A DNA stretch of 22,722 bases from Candidatus Hodarchaeota archaeon (GCA_016839955.1 JAEOTI010000194.1:1-22722); one strand, 5' to 3'. Positions 1-6,818 are shown, counted from the first letter of the stretch. The notes: a model not told the origin generated them from the letters alone. Numbers and translations: made by a program.

Positions 1-2
1 AG

Positions 3-62
3 GGACTAAAGGATTCACATCCAAGCTATCAATCTGCTAAAGAAATCCTAGAATCTATTTAG
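3..62 (+). CDS. Possible C-terminal fragment of an upstream gene (3' partial)
   Basis: An open frame enters from the left edge and ends with TAG at 60-62. The 19 residues visible end in a plausible amphipathic helix (SAKEILESI). It would converge on the 79-aa minus-strand gene whose stop lies at 85. The fragment is too short to name, and it could be a chance open frame. Confidence 0.3.
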   Translation, partial: GLKDSHPSYQSAKEILESI

Positions 63-84
63 AATGATTTTAAGTTTCTAGATG

Positions 85-324
85 CTATTTTAAGTTGTTA
101 AAATGTTCCCCGGGATTTTTTTCATCAAGTTGCTCCCATGCAGGATCTTCTTTTTTTGCATAGACTCTTAAAAGGTGATGAAATGCGTCATGAGGGTATA
201 AATGGGGGTTATTGTCTCGATTCTGTAACTGTAGTTGAACTAGATCAAGGAGTTTCTTGTCAGTTTCTCTTATTCTAATGACAACGGTGTTTTCATCTTT
301 TGTTTTAGGCAAGGTGATCCTCAT
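85..324 (-). CDS. Small hypothetical protein, possible ribbon-helix-helix-like regulator
   Basis: A 79-aa protein of unknown function. A short beta-like stretch near the N-terminus (TVVIRIRETD, about residues 13-22) is followed by two predicted helices, KKLLDLVQLQLQ and HDAFHHLLRVYAK, separated by a polar loop. That order (strand, helix, helix) resembles a CopG/ribbon-helix-helix fold with a long loop, but no diagnostic motif proves it. The ATG is directly preceded by AGAGG, which is too close for a good ribosome binding site. A TTG four codons in, with GAGG 6 nt upstream, is an alternative start. The gene has its own TATA-like promoter overlapped by a perfect palindrome (382-399), so it is probably transcribed separately from the Isc operon whose last gene stops at 461. 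That arrangement would suit an autoregulated small DNA-binding protein, but this is inference. Confidence 0.55.
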   Translation of the reverse strand: MRITLPKTKDENTVVIRIRETDKKLLDLVQLQLQNRDNNPHLYPHDAFHHLLRVYAKKEDPAWEQLDEKNPGEHFNNLK

Positions 325-373
325 CCTCTATATTAAGAAACCTTGAGATAACATATGTGCTTTTGATATCACT

Positions 374-399
374 AGTTATATATGTAACTGAAGTTACAT
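374..399 (-). promoter_or_regulatory. TATA-like element with adjacent perfect inverted repeat upstream of the 79-aa gene
   Basis: The inverted repeat is ATGTAAC (382-388), TGAA, GTTACAT (393-399). Read on the minus strand it directly abuts a TATATAAC element (about 375-382), which lies some 50 nt upstream of the ATG at 324. A repressor bound here would cover the BRE/TATA region. It could instead act as a hairpin at the 3' end of the Isc operon, although it lies 60 nt beyond the tusA stop and has no run of T. Confidence 0.4.
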
Positions 400-460
400 C
401 TAAAAAAGCTTTACATTATGTCCTATTACTAGTAATTTGACTAACAAAATTAAAATTAAT

Positions 461-676
461 CTAAGGGACTTTGATTTTTATCTGCCAAACGTCTCCGTCT
501 TCAAAAGTGGAAATAATTTCCATTTTTAGTGCTTGTGCTACCATTGGCACCTCAAATTTTGATGGTTCATGATTACCAATGATTTCCACAATTGTTCCAG
601 AAGGAGCGGTCTTTAAGGCCTTCCGTGTTTCGATTACTGGGATAGGGCATGTTTTTCCTCTCACATCAACTCTCAG
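461..676 (-). CDS. tusA: TusA/SirA-family sulfur carrier protein
   Basis: TusA-family proteins carry a persulfide on the first Cys of a CPxP motif and pass sulfur between desulfurases and acceptor pathways such as tRNA thiolation, molybdopterin and Fe-S cluster formation. The CPIPVIETRKAL segment matches the family signature (CPxPv..tkkal). It is followed by the usual GTIVEII and a C-terminal strand (GDVWQIKI). The total length of about 71 aa is normal. The family's first strand is L-D-x-R-G before CPxP. Starting at GTG 664 deletes it, whereas the CTG at 676-674 gives M-RVDVRGKTCPIP and overlaps the iscU stop as CTGA, with GAGG 4 nt upstream. I therefore prefer the CTG. It is the last gene of the HTH-iscS-iscU-tusA operon. 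Because the IscS homologue lacks its PLP lysine, the sulfur donor for this protein is unclear. Confidence 0.85.
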   Translation of the reverse strand: MRVDVRGKTCPIPVIETRKALKTAPSGTIVEIIGNHEPSKFEVPMVAQALKMEIISTFEDGDVWQIKIKVP

Positions 677-1095
677 TGATCCTCATCCTCCTGATTACTC
701 ATCGTTTCTTCAACAGAAATTCCGTTTCGATAATTTTTGATTGCATAATGGAGAGCATCTGCAGCAAGATTCGAGCAATGCATCTTAATGGGTGGAAGAC
801 CCTCAAGTGCTTCCGCAACGTTCGCATTCGTGATTTCAAATGCTTCATCAAGTGTCTTTTTCATTGCTAGCTCCGTTACCATACTAGATGTAGCTATTGC
901 TGCGGCGCAGCCAAAAGTCCTTACCTTAATGTCATCTAATATTTCATTACCGTTTTCATCTTTTTTTACTTTAATATAAACCCACATCAAGTCCCCGCAT
1001 GTTGGGTTCCCAACTTTACCAATCGCATCAGCATCTAGCATCTCTCCCATATTCTTTGGGTTTGTAAAATGTTCCATCACAGTTTTGGAGTACAT
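673..1095 (-). CDS. iscU: Fe-S cluster assembly scaffold IscU/NifU-N
   Basis: IscU is the scaffold on which [2Fe-2S]/[4Fe-4S] clusters are built from iron and sulfur before transfer to apo-proteins. All ligands are present: Cys33 and Asp35 in NPTCGD, Cys63 in the FGCAAAIATSS motif, and His106-Cys107 in KMHCSNLAADAL. The 140-aa length is typical for a stand-alone scaffold, and the tail (NQEDEDH) is short and acidic. The ATG at 1095 has GGAG about 11 nt upstream. The gene follows the IscS homologue by 28 nt and its TGA overlaps the start of the TusA gene, so the three are very likely co-transcribed and translationally coupled. The Asp in NPTCGD normally helps cluster release, and its presence argues for an active scaffold even though the IscS partner is unusual. 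Confidence 0.95.
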   Translation of the reverse strand: MYSKTVMEHFTNPKNMGEMLDADAIGKVGNPTCGDLMWVYIKVKKDENGNEILDDIKVRTFGCAAAIATSSMVTELAMKKTLDEAFEITNANVAEALEGLPPIKMHCSNLAADALHYAIKNYRNGISVEETMSNQEDEDH

Positions 1096-1123
1096 GTTCT
1101 CGAATTCTCCTATATTTGTATAA

Positions 1124-2329
1124 CTAAATTTGTCCCGTTTCTTTCCATTTTTTCATTAATTTTGAATCCATGGGGCTTATTTCTCGTAAACGAATTACTA
1201 CTTCTTTCAATGCATCTATAAAGTTATTTACATCGTCTTTTGTATTTCCAATTCCTAAAGTTAAACGAATAGATCCATGAGAGACTTCTTGTGGAATTCC
1301 TAATGCTGTTAACACATGACTCGCCTTAAGACGTTTAGTAGAGCACGCTGACCCCGTTGAGATGCTAAACCCTCTCATGTCAAGATGCAATAGGAGAGAC
1401 TCACCCTCTACAAAATGGATTAAGAATGATGCCACATGGGGAAGTCTATTTTTTCTTGGACCGGTTAGTTGAACATCCTGAATTTCATTTAATAATCGGT
1501 CAATCAAATAATCTCGTAGTTCGCGAATTTTATCTATTTCTGACCAATCAAATAATTCAATAGCTCTTCCAAAACCCACAATCCCAGGAATATTCTCAGT
1601 TCCCCCTCGTAAATTGCTCTCATATAAACCGCCATGTAATATCTTCGAAATTCTAGCACCTTTTCTTATGTACAGCGCACCAATACCCTTTGGGCCATAA
1701 ATAAGGTGTGATGATATAGTGAGTAAATCTATATTCATTTCTTCAACGTTAAGGGGAATTTTACCAAAAGTTTGGACCGCATCACTATGAAAGAGTATAT
1801 TTTTTTCTTTACAAATCAAACCGATTGTTTTAATATCTTGAATAGTTCCTATCTCACCATTTCCATGACTTATCGAAACGAGTATTGTATCTGGTAAAAT
1901 AGCTTCACGAACTTTATCAGGAGAAACAATTCCTTCAGCATTGGTAACTAAGTAAGTAATTTTGAAGCCTTCTTTCTCTAGCCACTCACATGTGTCTAGA
2001 ATAGAAGAATGTTCTATTTTACTAGTAATGATGTGATTACCTTTATTGGTTTTTCTGGCTTTATGAGCTACTCCTTTAAGAGCAAGATTGTTTGCTTCTG
2101 TCCCACCTGACGTGAAAATAATATCTTTCGGGTTAGCTCTTATTTCCTTTGCGATTTTAGATCGGGCATTAGAGATCGCTTGCCCTGCTTCAATCCCAAA
2201 CGAGTGACCATAATCTGAAGAAGCAAGACCGAATTTGGAGTTGAAAAAGGGGAGCATTTCTTGAATGACTTCTTCACGGACAGGAGTAGTATCCCCATAA
2301 CAGAAGTATGCTTGTTTCTCAGCTATCAG
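1124..2329 (-). CDS. iscS: IscS/NifS-like cysteine desulfurase homologue lacking the PLP lysine
   Basis: This is a class V aminotransferase-fold protein of the IscS/NifS family. From the preferred start it has 401 aa, close to E. coli IscS. Family motifs present are TSGGTEANNLALKG, the IEHSSIL histidine, HSDAVQ (the Asp/Gln that contact PLP) and the catalytic-loop Cys329 in STGSACSTKRL. The key departure is SSHLIYGPKGIGALY: Leu209 stands where nearly all members have the Schiff-base Lys (SSHKIYGPKG), encoded CTT rather than AAA/AAG. The N-terminal YLDxxATTP is also altered to YFCYGDTTP, and HANNEIG to HGNGEIG. An ATG at 2383 would add 18 residues inside the HTH gene without a ribosome binding site. 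AAAGGAGG at 2342-2335 instead points to CTG at 2329 (5 nt spacing). It lies between the HTH regulator and iscU. It may deliver sulfur atypically or act as a structural partner of IscU. Confidence 0.9.
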   Translation of the reverse strand: MIAEKQAYFCYGDTTPVREEVIQEMLPFFNSKFGLASSDYGHSFGIEAGQAISNARSKIAKEIRANPKDIIFTSGGTEANNLALKGVAHKARKTNKGNHIITSKIEHSSILDTCEWLEKEGFKITYLVTNAEGIVSPDKVREAILPDTILVSISHGNGEIGTIQDIKTIGLICKEKNILFHSDAVQTFGKIPLNVEEMNIDLLTISSHLIYGPKGIGALYIRKGARISKILHGGLYESNLRGGTENIPGIVGFGRAIELFDWSEIDKIRELRDYLIDRLLNEIQDVQLTGPRKNRLPHVASFLIHFVEGESLLLHLDMRGFSISTGSACSTKRLKASHVLTALGIPQEVSHGSIRLTLGIGNTKDDVNNFIDALKEVVIRLREISPMDSKLMKKWKETGQI

Positions 2330-2735
2330 TATTTCCTCCTTTGCTACTCTTACAGACAGAACAAGATTCTGAAGCACTACCATACTGTTTATGAAGCTCG
2401 CAAAGTAGTCCAGTCTCTTTGACGTGTCGGCAAAGGCGTTGGACTTCTCTAATTACTGATGTTTCTTCTGAAAGGACTCGATTTGCAGCCTCATCAATCT
2501 CCTGAAGGATAGATTCACTAAATGTAACCTTTGTTCCTCGAATTCCACTGAAATATTGAGAAACACATGCCTCAGTGACATTTAGCAGCTCTGCAATACG
2601 TTTTTGTGGTTGCTTTCGTTCTTTAAATTTCTGAGCTAAAGTTCTATGAATGGCAGGAATTACAAACCAAACTTCAATTTCTTGTGGATAGTGTAATTTC
2701 TGTCTTGGATTCTTCCTTTTATCCTGAGAACTCAT
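2319..2735 (-). CDS. XRE-type HTH regulator with C-terminal four-cysteine motif (COG2522-like)
   Basis: This is a probable DNA-binding regulator of the Fe-S operon that it heads. The N-terminal part (EIEVWFVIPAIHRTLAQKF, then PQKRIAELLNVTEACVSQYFSG) is the archaeal HTH family in which IPAIRRELA precedes a helix-turn-helix with the A-V-S-Q-Y-L-S-G recognition helix. The C-terminal half carries four cysteines, C102, C112, C125 and C128 (C-x9-C-x12-C-x2-C) with a nearby His, as expected for an Fe-S or zinc site. The ATG at 2735 gives 138 aa; a GTG three codons earlier is possible. Its 3' end contains the ribosome binding site of iscS and overlaps that gene by a few bases, so the two are coupled. 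By position it is a functional analogue of IscR sensing cluster status, which is inference. The upstream TTGTTAACATA repeats are a candidate operator. Confidence 0.8.
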   Translation of the reverse strand: MSSQDKRKNPRQKLHYPQEIEVWFVIPAIHRTLAQKFKERKQPQKRIAELLNVTEACVSQYFSGIRGTKVTFSESILQEIDEAANRVLSEETSVIREVQRLCRHVKETGLLCELHKQYGSASESCSVCKSSKGGNTDS

Positions 2736-2799
2736 CAGCAACACACCAAAAACTGTTATTATTAGATAGTTCTACAATTAACTAACAATACTGATCTTT

Positions 2800-2827
2800 T
2801 TGTTAACATATAACTATTGTTAACATA
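2800..2827. promoter_or_regulatory. Candidate operator: two TTGTTAACATA direct repeats flanking a TATA-like element
   Basis: The 11-mer TTGTTAACATA occurs at 2800-2810 and again at 2817-2827, 17 nt apart. Each contains the palindrome GTTAAC. Between them, on the minus strand, lies TTATAT, placed well as the TATA box of the HTH-iscS-iscU-tusA operon, whose first ATG is at 2735. This is the expected layout for autorepression by the HTH protein. No binding data are available. Confidence 0.5.
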
Positions 2828-3006
2828 AAAGTTTGTTCAATATGACAAATAGTCTTTTTAAATAAAAAACTAAAAAAAAAATTAGTTCTGAGATCATTTA
2901 TCCGATTTTAAGAGCAATCCTTTTGAGCTCAAGCCTGAGTTGTCAAGAATAATCAACTAATAAAGTATGATTAGTGTGTAGTAACTAACTTAATAGGAGA
3001 AAGTCT

Positions 3007-3795
3007 ATGATGGATGTTAATCATCAAGAACAAGATCACTTGGTTACCGGACTTTCTCTAATTGTTTTTACAGATGAGTTTGGTCCAACATTAATTAATT
3101 CTACAGACCCTAATTTAATGGTTCAAGATAAAGTGGGATTTCGTTTTAATCTCGCCCATCGTTTGGTTCTTGTTTGTGGGATTGGTGATACAGTAGTAGA
3201 ATTAGAAAAATTACATGGACCAGTTGAAATTCCAGAAATGAAACCTACACAAAATGTTTGGGTGCTTCCATTTTTAGCTCATGATAGTGAAACTATTGAT
3301 GCTCGAATTAAGCAAAAAGGTCGGTTAACACTGTTTGCCGTCCATTCTCTTGCTTCTGACAAAAAAGAACTAAAAAAGTTAGAAAAAGTAATGCAGCTTA
3401 GTCTCCGGAAATCAATAAACTTGTTACGTGATACAAAAACTAACAACCTTACTATGGACAAATTAAGATCAAATGATATGGTTTCAAAGATCCTTTCAAA
3501 CTTTCATCAAGAGTTAGATGCCATTTTAGCACTCAGACAAGAAAGAGAAAGGATTGGTAAGAATTTATTTAATCTTGGTACCTTAAAAAACCTGCCTACT
3601 GATATGCAAAACCTAGCAAAGGTTATTATCCATCATCCAGATGGAATCACAATTTCAGATATTAAAAAAATTGGAAAATTTGAAGATGAGCTATTAATTC
3701 CTTTAGTTGAAAAAATGGAAAGAATGGGCTATTTAGATATAAAATTTCTTGAAAATAATAAATCAATTAGCGTAAAGATGGATGAAAAAGATTAA
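3007..3795 (+). CDS. Longin-like domain protein with C-terminal winged helix
   Basis: A 262-aa protein with no catalytic motif. Residues 12-140 have the alternating strands and final amphipathic helix of a longin/roadblock-like domain: GLSLIVFTDEFGPTLINST opens it, VWVLPFLAH and RLTLFAVHSL are further strands, and KKLEKVMQLSLRKSINLL is a helix. A linker helix rich in charged residues (165-185) leads to a winged-helix-like segment (195-255), with LAKVIIHHPDGITISDIKKI and LLIPLVEKMERMGYLDI followed by a short wing. Longin-type modules serve in GTPase regulation and membrane trafficking in eukaryotes and are expanded in Asgard archaea. Coupling one to a winged helix could indicate regulation or a scaffolding role. 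The start is supported by GGAG 8 nt before the ATG. It is divergent from the Isc operon and its stop overlaps that of the next minus-strand gene. Confidence 0.75.
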   Translation: MMDVNHQEQDHLVTGLSLIVFTDEFGPTLINSTDPNLMVQDKVGFRFNLAHRLVLVCGIGDTVVELEKLHGPVEIPEMKPTQNVWVLPFLAHDSETIDARIKQKGRLTLFAVHSLASDKKELKKLEKVMQLSLRKSINLLRDTKTNNLTMDKLRSNDMVSKILSNFHQELDAILALRQERERIGKNLFNLGTLKNLPTDMQNLAKVIIHHPDGITISDIKKIGKFEDELLIPLVEKMERMGYLDIKFLENNKSISVKMDEKD

Positions 3796-4079
3796 CTAAT
3801 CAAAGAATTGTTATCCATTTTTAGATTTGTCCGAAAACCATTTCTGGTTGCCTGGATTGCATTTCCATTGTGAGTAACAAGTCCTGTTCTTATCAAGAAT
3901 TGTAATTGTCTTCGAAATTGTGTGAAATTTAAAGGGAATACTTTTGGACCTATTGCTATAAGTAAATTTTGTGTTTTTTCAAATATTCTAGCTGTTGTTG
4001 CGGGGCCTTCTGTTGAAATCACGTATAATAATAAATCTTTATGTTTAATAATTGTAGGGTGTTGATTATGGACATACAT
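3792..4079 (-). CDS. Small winged-helix-like protein
   Basis: A 95-aa protein of unknown function. Its pattern is an N-terminal helix (IIKHKDLLLYVIST), a second helix (TARIFEKTQNLLIAIG), then LNFTQFRRQLQFLIRTGLVTHNGNAIQATRNG. The last part looks like a recognition helix followed by the strand-turn-strand wing of a winged-helix domain (GLV...G..IQAT..G). It converges on the longin-like gene with stop codons overlapping in a shared TTAA (3792-3795). There is no Shine-Dalgarno site before the ATG, but an AT-rich TATA-like stretch about 20-25 nt upstream would suit a leaderless transcript. A transcription-factor role is plausible but unproven. Confidence 0.6.
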   Translation of the reverse strand: MYVHNQHPTIIKHKDLLLYVISTEGPATTARIFEKTQNLLIAIGPKVFPLNFTQFRRQLQFLIRTGLVTHNGNAIQATRNGFRTNLKMDNNSLIS

Positions 4080-4637
4080 TGGTATTCAAATATCTATTAT
4101 TAATTCAACCTTATTTTATCAACGCACAGAGGGAGGTTGATGAAAAATGAAACCCTATAGTAATTTCAGAAAATGATTGATTAATCTCAGATCAAGAAAA
4201 TGAGATAGAAATTAGTCTTAATATTTCAAGTAAATTAATTTTATAACATTATTCGTGTTTTCTAAATCAAAACTAATTTTTATTGATGTAAACTAACTAA
4301 AAAGTGTAATATAAAGTATAAAGTGTGGTCTTAGATGTATATGCAAGAAATACTGTAATTTGTCGCATTTTTAAATAGACTTAATGAATTACCATTTCAT
4401 GAAATTGTTTTTGTTGTCTTGTTAAGAAAAATCTTAAGATACCTCTTGTATTAAAAAAGCTGAAGAAGATTTCTCTTTCAAGAAAACCTGATTGCGTAAT
4501 AGAAGTCTTCATTAAATATTTCATAATATCTTTGGCCTTTTGAGAGAGATATTATCAAGCTAAATACGAAACCTAATAAGCTTCAGTCACCTCGCTTGAC
4601 CTAGTATATCCAAGGTATAGATAATCGTTCCGTAGCA
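4080..4637. other. Long AT-rich intergenic region with no recognised gene
   Basis: I find no ORF with a convincing start and ribosome binding site on either strand, and no tRNA-like fold. A good Shine-Dalgarno-like GGGAGG (4131-4136) precedes only tiny ORFs. Around 4310-4327 the motif AAAGT is repeated three times (AAAGTGT twice), next to TATA-like sequence. An unannotated small RNA cannot be excluded by eye. Confidence 0.4.
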
Positions 4638-4648
4638 TTATTATAATA
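4638..4648 (+). promoter_or_regulatory. TATA-like promoter element for the Pro-rich protein gene
   Basis: TTATTATAATA is centred about 50 nt upstream of the TTG start. That would place transcription initiation near 4668 and leave a short leader containing the GGAGG at 4680-4684. Confidence 0.35.
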
Positions 4649-4692
4649 CAACTAGCATGTGACATACCTTTTGAGTTCTGGAGGCTACCTTA

Positions 4693-5397
4693 TTGGCTAA
4701 GAAGAAAGAGTTCAAAGTAAAAATTAACGTTCGCTTAAAGAAGATGGTAGAAGAAGAGTATAATTTAGTTGCTGGCCTCTGGAAAAAGATGATGCTTGAT
4801 TTTGAAGAGAGATTAAGGGTTATTCTGAGGAATAATCAACTAGACTACAAAACATTCAAAGAACTAGATAAAGGCTTTGATTTTCCCAGCATTGCAGCTT
4901 TTAATGTAGCGATACCTGCACTTTCAGAAACCTTCCAACCTGAAAAAAAACCAACTCCAATTCAACCTACTCCCCAACCAATAATACCAGATACACCAGT
5001 TCTAGAATCTCCCCAAGTCCAACCTTCTCTATTAAGCAGTCCTACTTCAGTTGAAGTTAAGGAACCTCCAACACCCAGTCCAACTATAACCGATCATGTT
5101 GTATCTCCTACTCCTCAAACCATAGAAATCGAACCACCAAAGAGTGAACCTTCCTCATTAAGTTCTCTAACTGGTTTAACAAAGAGTTCTATCACTGAAC
5201 CACCAGTGCAAACACCAACACCATCGATAGCAAAAATTAGCCCTGGGGTTCCAAAAGTACCAACTGCTGAAGAAACTCCAATCAGTAAACCTGTTGAAGA
5301 AGATCGAGCAACAGGAATAGCGATATTAAGACAACAAATGCTCTCAGAACTTAAAAAAATTAGAGGTATTATCGAAACAAAAGAAGAAAAGCGATAA
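4693..5397 (+). CDS. Proline-rich low-complexity protein of unknown function
   Basis: A 234-aa protein with three parts. A basic helical N-terminal domain (1-75) contains RLKKMVEEEYN and LWKKMMLDFEERLRVIL. A disordered middle (about 80-205) is dominated by Pro, Thr, Ser and Glu with recurrent PTP/PSP units. A charged C-terminal helix (208-234) contains RQQMLSELKKIRGIIETKEEKR. The start is TTG, supported by GGAGG 8 nt upstream; there is no competing ATG. There is no signal peptide or membrane segment, so it is cytosolic. The layout of two helical ends joined by a long flexible linker suggests a tether or adaptor. Asgard profilins have been reported to bind polyproline, but these repeats are not runs of Pro, so that link is speculative. 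Confidence 0.7.
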   Translation: MAKKKEFKVKINVRLKKMVEEEYNLVAGLWKKMMLDFEERLRVILRNNQLDYKTFKELDKGFDFPSIAAFNVAIPALSETFQPEKKPTPIQPTPQPIIPDTPVLESPQVQPSLLSSPTSVEVKEPPTPSPTITDHVVSPTPQTIEIEPPKSEPSSLSSLTGLTKSSITEPPVQTPTPSIAKISPGVPKVPTAEETPISKPVEEDRATGIAILRQQMLSELKKIRGIIETKEEKR

Positions 5398-5516
5398 AAC
5401 CTATTGAATTCCAAGCGAGACGTAGATCATTATGAATACTCCTGAAATTTTGATTCTGTTCTAGGAAATTTACCAAGAAAATTCTCAGAATGCCGATCTA
5501 ATAATATCCATTACTA

Positions 5517-5525
5517 ATTATAATT
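5517..5525 (+). promoter_or_regulatory. TATA-like element for the inositol-1-phosphate synthase gene
   Basis: ATTATAATT is centred about 25 nt before the ATG at 5546. That is the usual TATA-to-start-site spacing in archaea, so this mRNA is predicted to be leaderless or nearly so. This agrees with the absence of a ribosome binding site before the ATG. Confidence 0.4.
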
Positions 5526-5545
5526 CCAGTTATGAGTGGGTTTAG

Positions 5546-6622
5546 ATGAGTAAAATTCGTGTTGCAATTGCAGGAATAGGAAATGCGGCCTCAGCTTTTT
5601 ACCAAAGTATTCTTTATTATTCTAAGAAGGATCCGAGAAATATAATTGGTGGCACTCACACATTTATTGGCCCTTACAGGATTCGTGATATCGAGATAGT
5701 TGCTGCATTTGATGTCGGTCAAGCAAAGGTTGGAAAACCGTTATCTGATGCTATTTTTGAAAAACCAAATGTTTTGCCAAAGATGGTAGATATGCCATCT
5801 GGTGATGGTCCCATCGTTATGAAAGGCCCTGTACTTGATGGAATTGGTGATGCTGTAAATGAAATTCTCATAGAAAGCACTGCTTCAGAAGAATCCGTAA
5901 GTAATGTTTTGAATGAGACTGAAGCTGAAATTTTTATTGCCTTATTGCCATCAGGAGCATTAAACGCAACTAAAAAATATGCTGAAGAAGCTATTGAAGC
6001 TAAAGTTGGCTTCATTAATTGCACACCAACAAGGATCGCTTCAACTCGAGAGTGGGGACAAAAATTTAAAAAAGCGGGTATTCCTCTTGCAGGAGACGAT
6101 TTACAGAGTAAAGTTGGTGGTACAAGAATCCATAAGGGTATCTTGGAACTCCTTAACATTTATGGTGCAACAGTTGAAGCAACCTATCAATTGGATATCT
6201 CCGGAGGATTAGAAGGGCTTAACACACTAGAAGTGGATCGTCGGCATGCAAAAAGAGCGGTGAAATCCGAAGCGATTCGATCAGCTGTACCTTACCTTTC
6301 TGAAGACAAAGTGGCTACTGGGACAACAGATTATCTTGATTTTCTTGAAAATAAAAGAATCGGTTACTTTTGGATCGAAGGTAATTACTTCATGGATGCT
6401 CCCTTCCAAATTGATCTAACTTATCGAACGTTAGATGGCCCTAATGGTGCTGCCATGCTAGTAGACGTTGTTCGCGCTATGCAAATCGCCTTGAATCGAG
6501 TAGCAGATGGTCCACTTGTATCTGTTTCAGCCTATGGAATGAAAATTCCACCAATAAGTACAAACGAACATAACGCCCGTCTTTGGTTTAAAGAGTTCAT
6601 TGAGGGTAAAAGAAGTATCTAA
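5546..6622 (+). CDS. ino1: Myo-inositol-1-phosphate synthase
   Basis: Converts D-glucose 6-phosphate to L-myo-inositol 1-phosphate by an NAD-dependent oxidation, aldol cyclisation and reduction. In archaea the product feeds inositol-containing polar lipids (archaetidylinositol) and, in some lineages, inositol solutes. The 358-aa length fits the compact archaeal/bacterial form. The Rossmann nucleotide-binding motif is AGIGNAASA (residues 9-17). Family signatures follow: FINCTPTRIAS, GDDLQSKVGGTRIHKGILELL in the catalytic domain, and the closing DAPFQIDLTYRTLDGPNGAA with a Lys-bearing C-terminal region. The ATG has no Shine-Dalgarno site, but a TATA-like element 25 nt upstream suggests leaderless translation. 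An oligo-T run at 6719-6726 probably ends the transcript. A nucleotidyltransferase-like gene lies downstream on the same strand, with one opposite-strand gene between. Confidence 0.93.
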   Translation: MSKIRVAIAGIGNAASAFYQSILYYSKKDPRNIIGGTHTFIGPYRIRDIEIVAAFDVGQAKVGKPLSDAIFEKPNVLPKMVDMPSGDGPIVMKGPVLDGIGDAVNEILIESTASEESVSNVLNETEAEIFIALLPSGALNATKKYAEEAIEAKVGFINCTPTRIASTREWGQKFKKAGIPLAGDDLQSKVGGTRIHKGILELLNIYGATVEATYQLDISGGLEGLNTLEVDRRHAKRAVKSEAIRSAVPYLSEDKVATGTTDYLDFLENKRIGYFWIEGNYFMDAPFQIDLTYRTLDGPNGAAMLVDVVRAMQIALNRVADGPLVSVSAYGMKIPPISTNEHNARLWFKEFIEGKRSI

Positions 6623-6718
6623 TTCCATGTTAACTACAATTATTTAATAAAAATAACATATATTGGGTAATACTATATGAATAAAAACTAAAAAGTCACT
6701 TAGAAGACTAAAAACTCA

Positions 6719-6726
6719 TTTTTTTT
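6719..6726 (+). terminator. Oligo-T transcription terminator after the inositol-1-phosphate synthase gene
   Basis: Eight consecutive T follow the stop codon by about 95 nt, preceded by a weak AGTC/GACT stem. Archaeal RNA polymerase terminates at such T runs. Confidence 0.4.
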
Positions 6727-6818
6727 CCAGGTAATGATCCCAATATCAAAAATATAATTTCTTCTTTCCTTCGAACCTCCCCAAAATGTTTGCTCCTTGG
6801 AAAACAGGAGAGCTTGAA

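Noticed and set aside
310..324. GAGGATGAGGATCAC occurs both here and at the iscU/tusA junction
   Set aside because: Both copies are purine-rich translation-initiation or coding sequence. Fifteen shared bases of this composition are weak evidence of a functional repeat.
2330..2383. ATG 2383 as the iscS start
   Set aside because: It lies well inside the HTH gene with no ribosome binding site, and family alignment does not need the extra residues.
4080..4692. tRNA, small RNA or CRISPR array in the long gap
   Set aside because: No cloverleaf, no regularly spaced repeats and no GC-rich island. The short AAAGT repeats are too few and too degenerate.
5719..6159. Long minus-strand ORF opposite inositol-1-phosphate synthase
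   Set aside because: Antisense shadow of a strongly conserved gene, with no ribosome binding site or recognisable domain.
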